This document shows, in pieces, positions 61,772 through 64,000 of a DNA stretch of 64,000 bases (its first letter is position 1; each line of letters opens with the position of its first letter). The position numbers were made by a program, and so were the translations under genes. A model generated the notes under the pieces. The model saw only the letters and a list, made by a program, of their open reading frames with translations. It did no database searches and was not told where the DNA came from. The stretch lies in contig VUYV01000158.1 of assembly GCA_008711295.1 (NCBI GenBank), positions 1,063,603 to 1,127,602 on the forward strand, written 5' to 3'. Origin of the DNA: Anarhynchus alexandrinus. Lineage: Eukaryota > Chordata > Aves > Charadriiformes > Charadriidae.

Positions 61772-62123
61772 TCACAGAATCACAGAGTCACAGAATGGTC
61801 AGGGTTGGAAGGGACCTCTAAAGGTCATCCAGTCCAACCCCCCTGCCAGAGCAGGGTCACCCACAGCAGGTTGCACAGGATGGCGTCCAGGTGGGTTTTG
61901 AATGTCTCCAGAGTGGGAGACTCCACCACCTCTCTGGGCAGCCTGTTCCAGTGTTCTGCCACCCTCAGAGTAAAGAAGTTCCTCCTCATGTTTAGATGGA
62001 ACTTCCCATGTTCAAGTTTGTGCACTTTACTTCTTGTCCTGGGCCCAACTGAAAAAAGACTGTTCCCATCCCCCTGGCACCCTCCCTTTACGTATTTATA
62101 AGTGTTGATAAGGTCCCCTTCAG
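61772..62123 (-). mobile_element. CR1 LINE, antisense, 5'-truncated
   Basis: The 3' end at 61772 shows 'tcacagaatcacagagtcac', antisense ATTCTGTG-type repeats. The minus strand at 62025-61825 encodes '[20 protein letters not shown]' and '[19 protein letters not shown]', ending after 'LCNLL'. Similarity stops at 'ggtccccttcag' (62112-62123). It is nearly identical over long runs to the CR1 at 3529-3984. A deletion near 62039 removes part of the block preceding 'ctgggcccaactg'. Length is 352 bp and no target-site duplication is seen. Confidence 0.96.
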
Positions 62124-64000
62124 GAAAACCAACTCAGCAACAGCAAAACTCCAGTAACTTAAATTGCTTTCCAATTTCTGAAGCACTGCTAGTAATTCTT
62201 GTGTATCTCATTAGACATCATGCAGCTTTCGGGCACTGTCCAGCCTCTGCTCGTCATGAAGACTCAGATTTACCTGCTGATGGGAGTGGGTTTTTTTTTG
62301 TTTCTGCATAAGTCTACAAAAATTGCTAGGAATCTTTGTAGATTAATCTGTATAGCTCTTAAAGGTGCTGTTAATACCACTGTAAATTTACTGCTTTCAA
62401 ACAGATTCAAGAAGGGCATAAATTGCTTTTGAGCACTCGACAAATTGTAATATTAAAGTATACCTATGACACAGCTGGGAAGCTTTTCAGCCATCTCTTC
62501 ACAGTCAGGAATTTTCAGGGTGAAGTTTTTTTCCTTGTTTCATTGTAGGATCAATCATGAGGAATTACAGACATTTTCAACTTCTTGTAACAGAATAAAC
62601 AGCATTCGAGAAATGAAGTGTTCTGCCTTGTTAAGAAGAGAAACATCATGGTGTGTTTATTCTTCAAAATAGCTGCATTAAGTGCAAATAGCACAAATTA
62701 CACTTGAGCCCTTTAATATAAAAAACCAGTTTCTATTTTAATTTTAGTATTTAAATGTCTACAAAGGCAGCTATTAACTTATGCATATGTTCAATTGTGC
62801 ACCATTTTGTGATTAGCTTAGCTTTGTTACTTATTCATGTTAACAAGCACTTTGTTTAGACCTGCAGCAGGAGAGTGACCACTGAACCAGTGAAAATTAT
62901 GGGTTTTCATACAGTCACCTTTTCCTCATTAAAATTAACCTGTGTTCAAGATTCTATATAGTGGAATCAAGCATTAATAATGGTGATGATGGATACTGTA
63001 GTTGAAAACTAAAAAATCATATTTCACAAGTAGGAGGATACTACAGTATTTCTTAGCTAAGGTGTTGTCAGCTGGCTGGTTTTGGAAATGATATTTTAGC
63101 TTTTATTTATGTCTCTGAAAATGTATGAATTTGGGAAGGTGGGAGGCAATAAAAGAGGAAATTATGTGTCATGCTGTAAAATATATTATCCTGTGTCCAT
63201 CATCCTGTATAGAGAAGGATTTCTCCCTATGACCACATTATTCAAGCTTTATTAAATGATAAGGAATATCTATCTAATAGTCTCAGAGTGTGCATCCAAT
63301 AATCCTTTTTGAGGCTATTAGGTTAATATTGACTACTAATTCTTTTATATCTGGGATTCTGTTCCTTGGTAAATAGCATAATCATGTGATTCATCCCAGT
63401 ATGATTTCACCAAAACAATTGTAACTTGTACATACTTTATAAGACCTTTATCTGTGGACTGCCAAAAATTATTTAATTATAATATTTAAAAATTTGAATT
63501 TGTACAGTTTCACACTTTCAACTTAATAACAGATATCCTTCCTGCCCAAAAGTTTCTCTCTTTCTTTTGATAGAGCTGTTCTGATAGCAACACACTGACT
63601 CAGGAACATCTTCATGAACCAAAGCAGCAAAAAGTAGAAGCTGAACTATTCATATTTAGCCCACTGTATTCAGAAAAATCTTTGTGAATTTTGAAAACTT
63701 CACGGATTTCAGTTCTCATGTTTATTCATTTGAAAATTTTCAGTGAAAATCCATTATTCACTAGTCCCTGGTTTTAAAATTGCAACTATACTTTCAGGGG
63801 AGGAAAACCAATAGTGTGGGACCTAGCAGATGTTTGAAAAATGAATAATTGAAGCAAATGGTACACAAACAGCCGAAACCACAAACTGTTCAAACTCATT
63901 GGCAAGTAGTTGCTAATAACAAAGACATTTGCAAAACACTATTTGAAATTGCCGTTTAATTAGATCTCCTCCTGATAGTAGCACAAACTAAGAAGAATAA
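62124..64000. other. Unique AT-rich non-coding DNA
   Basis: Nothing recognisable as a gene or transposon. Frames are short and without domains. The sequence is AT-rich throughout, with an A/T-only run near 63466-63495. Confidence 0.5.

Noticed and set aside
1..64000. CRISPR arrays, operons, tRNA/rRNA genes or known microRNA hairpins
   Set aside because: None was seen on either strand; the sequence is vertebrate and bacterial feature types do not apply.

Overview
The window looks like bird nuclear DNA, AT-rich and non-coding, either intergenic or from a very large intron. Four things point to a bird: at least a dozen recognisable CR1 LINE fragments, the CR1 3' ends built from ATTCTATG or ATTCTGTG units, two LTRs of a common avian endogenous-retrovirus family, and the absence of poly(A)-tailed SINE/LINE families. 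The order of bird cannot be read from the sequence. Isolated N calls at 27988, 41418 and 58803 suggest a draft assembly. I found no host protein-coding exon, tRNA, rRNA, known microRNA or CRISPR array that I can support. Every open frame with recognisable protein similarity is a piece of CR1 ORF2 (reverse transcriptase).

Layout. 1-300: the 3' end of a plus-strand CR1 abutting an antisense CR1 ORF2 fragment. 301-3289: unique DNA. 3290-4338: a plus-strand ERV LTR split by an antisense CR1 (3529-3984). 4339-9021: unique. 9022-9992: a 5'-truncated plus-strand CR1 with a 233-codon open RT remnant. 9993-25854: 16 kb of unique DNA. 25855-26660: an old CR1 inserted into an older antisense CR1. 26661-36312: unique DNA with a recent 83-bp duplication next to (GT)11. 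36313-36891: a complete solo LTR flanked by perfect 5-bp target-site duplications. 39646-40994 and 41153-41538: two antisense CR1s, the first being the longest element in the window. 43560-44598: an ancient CR1 followed by a younger one. 46257-46504 and 51150-51608: two short plus-strand CR1 3' ends. 61772-62123: an antisense CR1 of the same subfamily as the copy inside the first LTR.

How it fits together. No genes act together here; the readable content is a record of insertions. Nesting gives relative ages: CR1 after LTR at 3.3-4.3 kb, and CR1 after CR1 at 25.9-26.7 kb and probably at the window start. The repeat-free blocks contain a few stretches (near 24.4, 34.3, 45.5 and 48.4 kb) whose composition and motif density resemble conserved non-coding elements. 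That is inference, because no alignment could be run. I did not find a previously undescribed biological system. The most useful observations are the nested insertions, the solo LTR with intact promoter elements, the lesions in CR1 reverse transcriptase and the recent 83-bp duplication.
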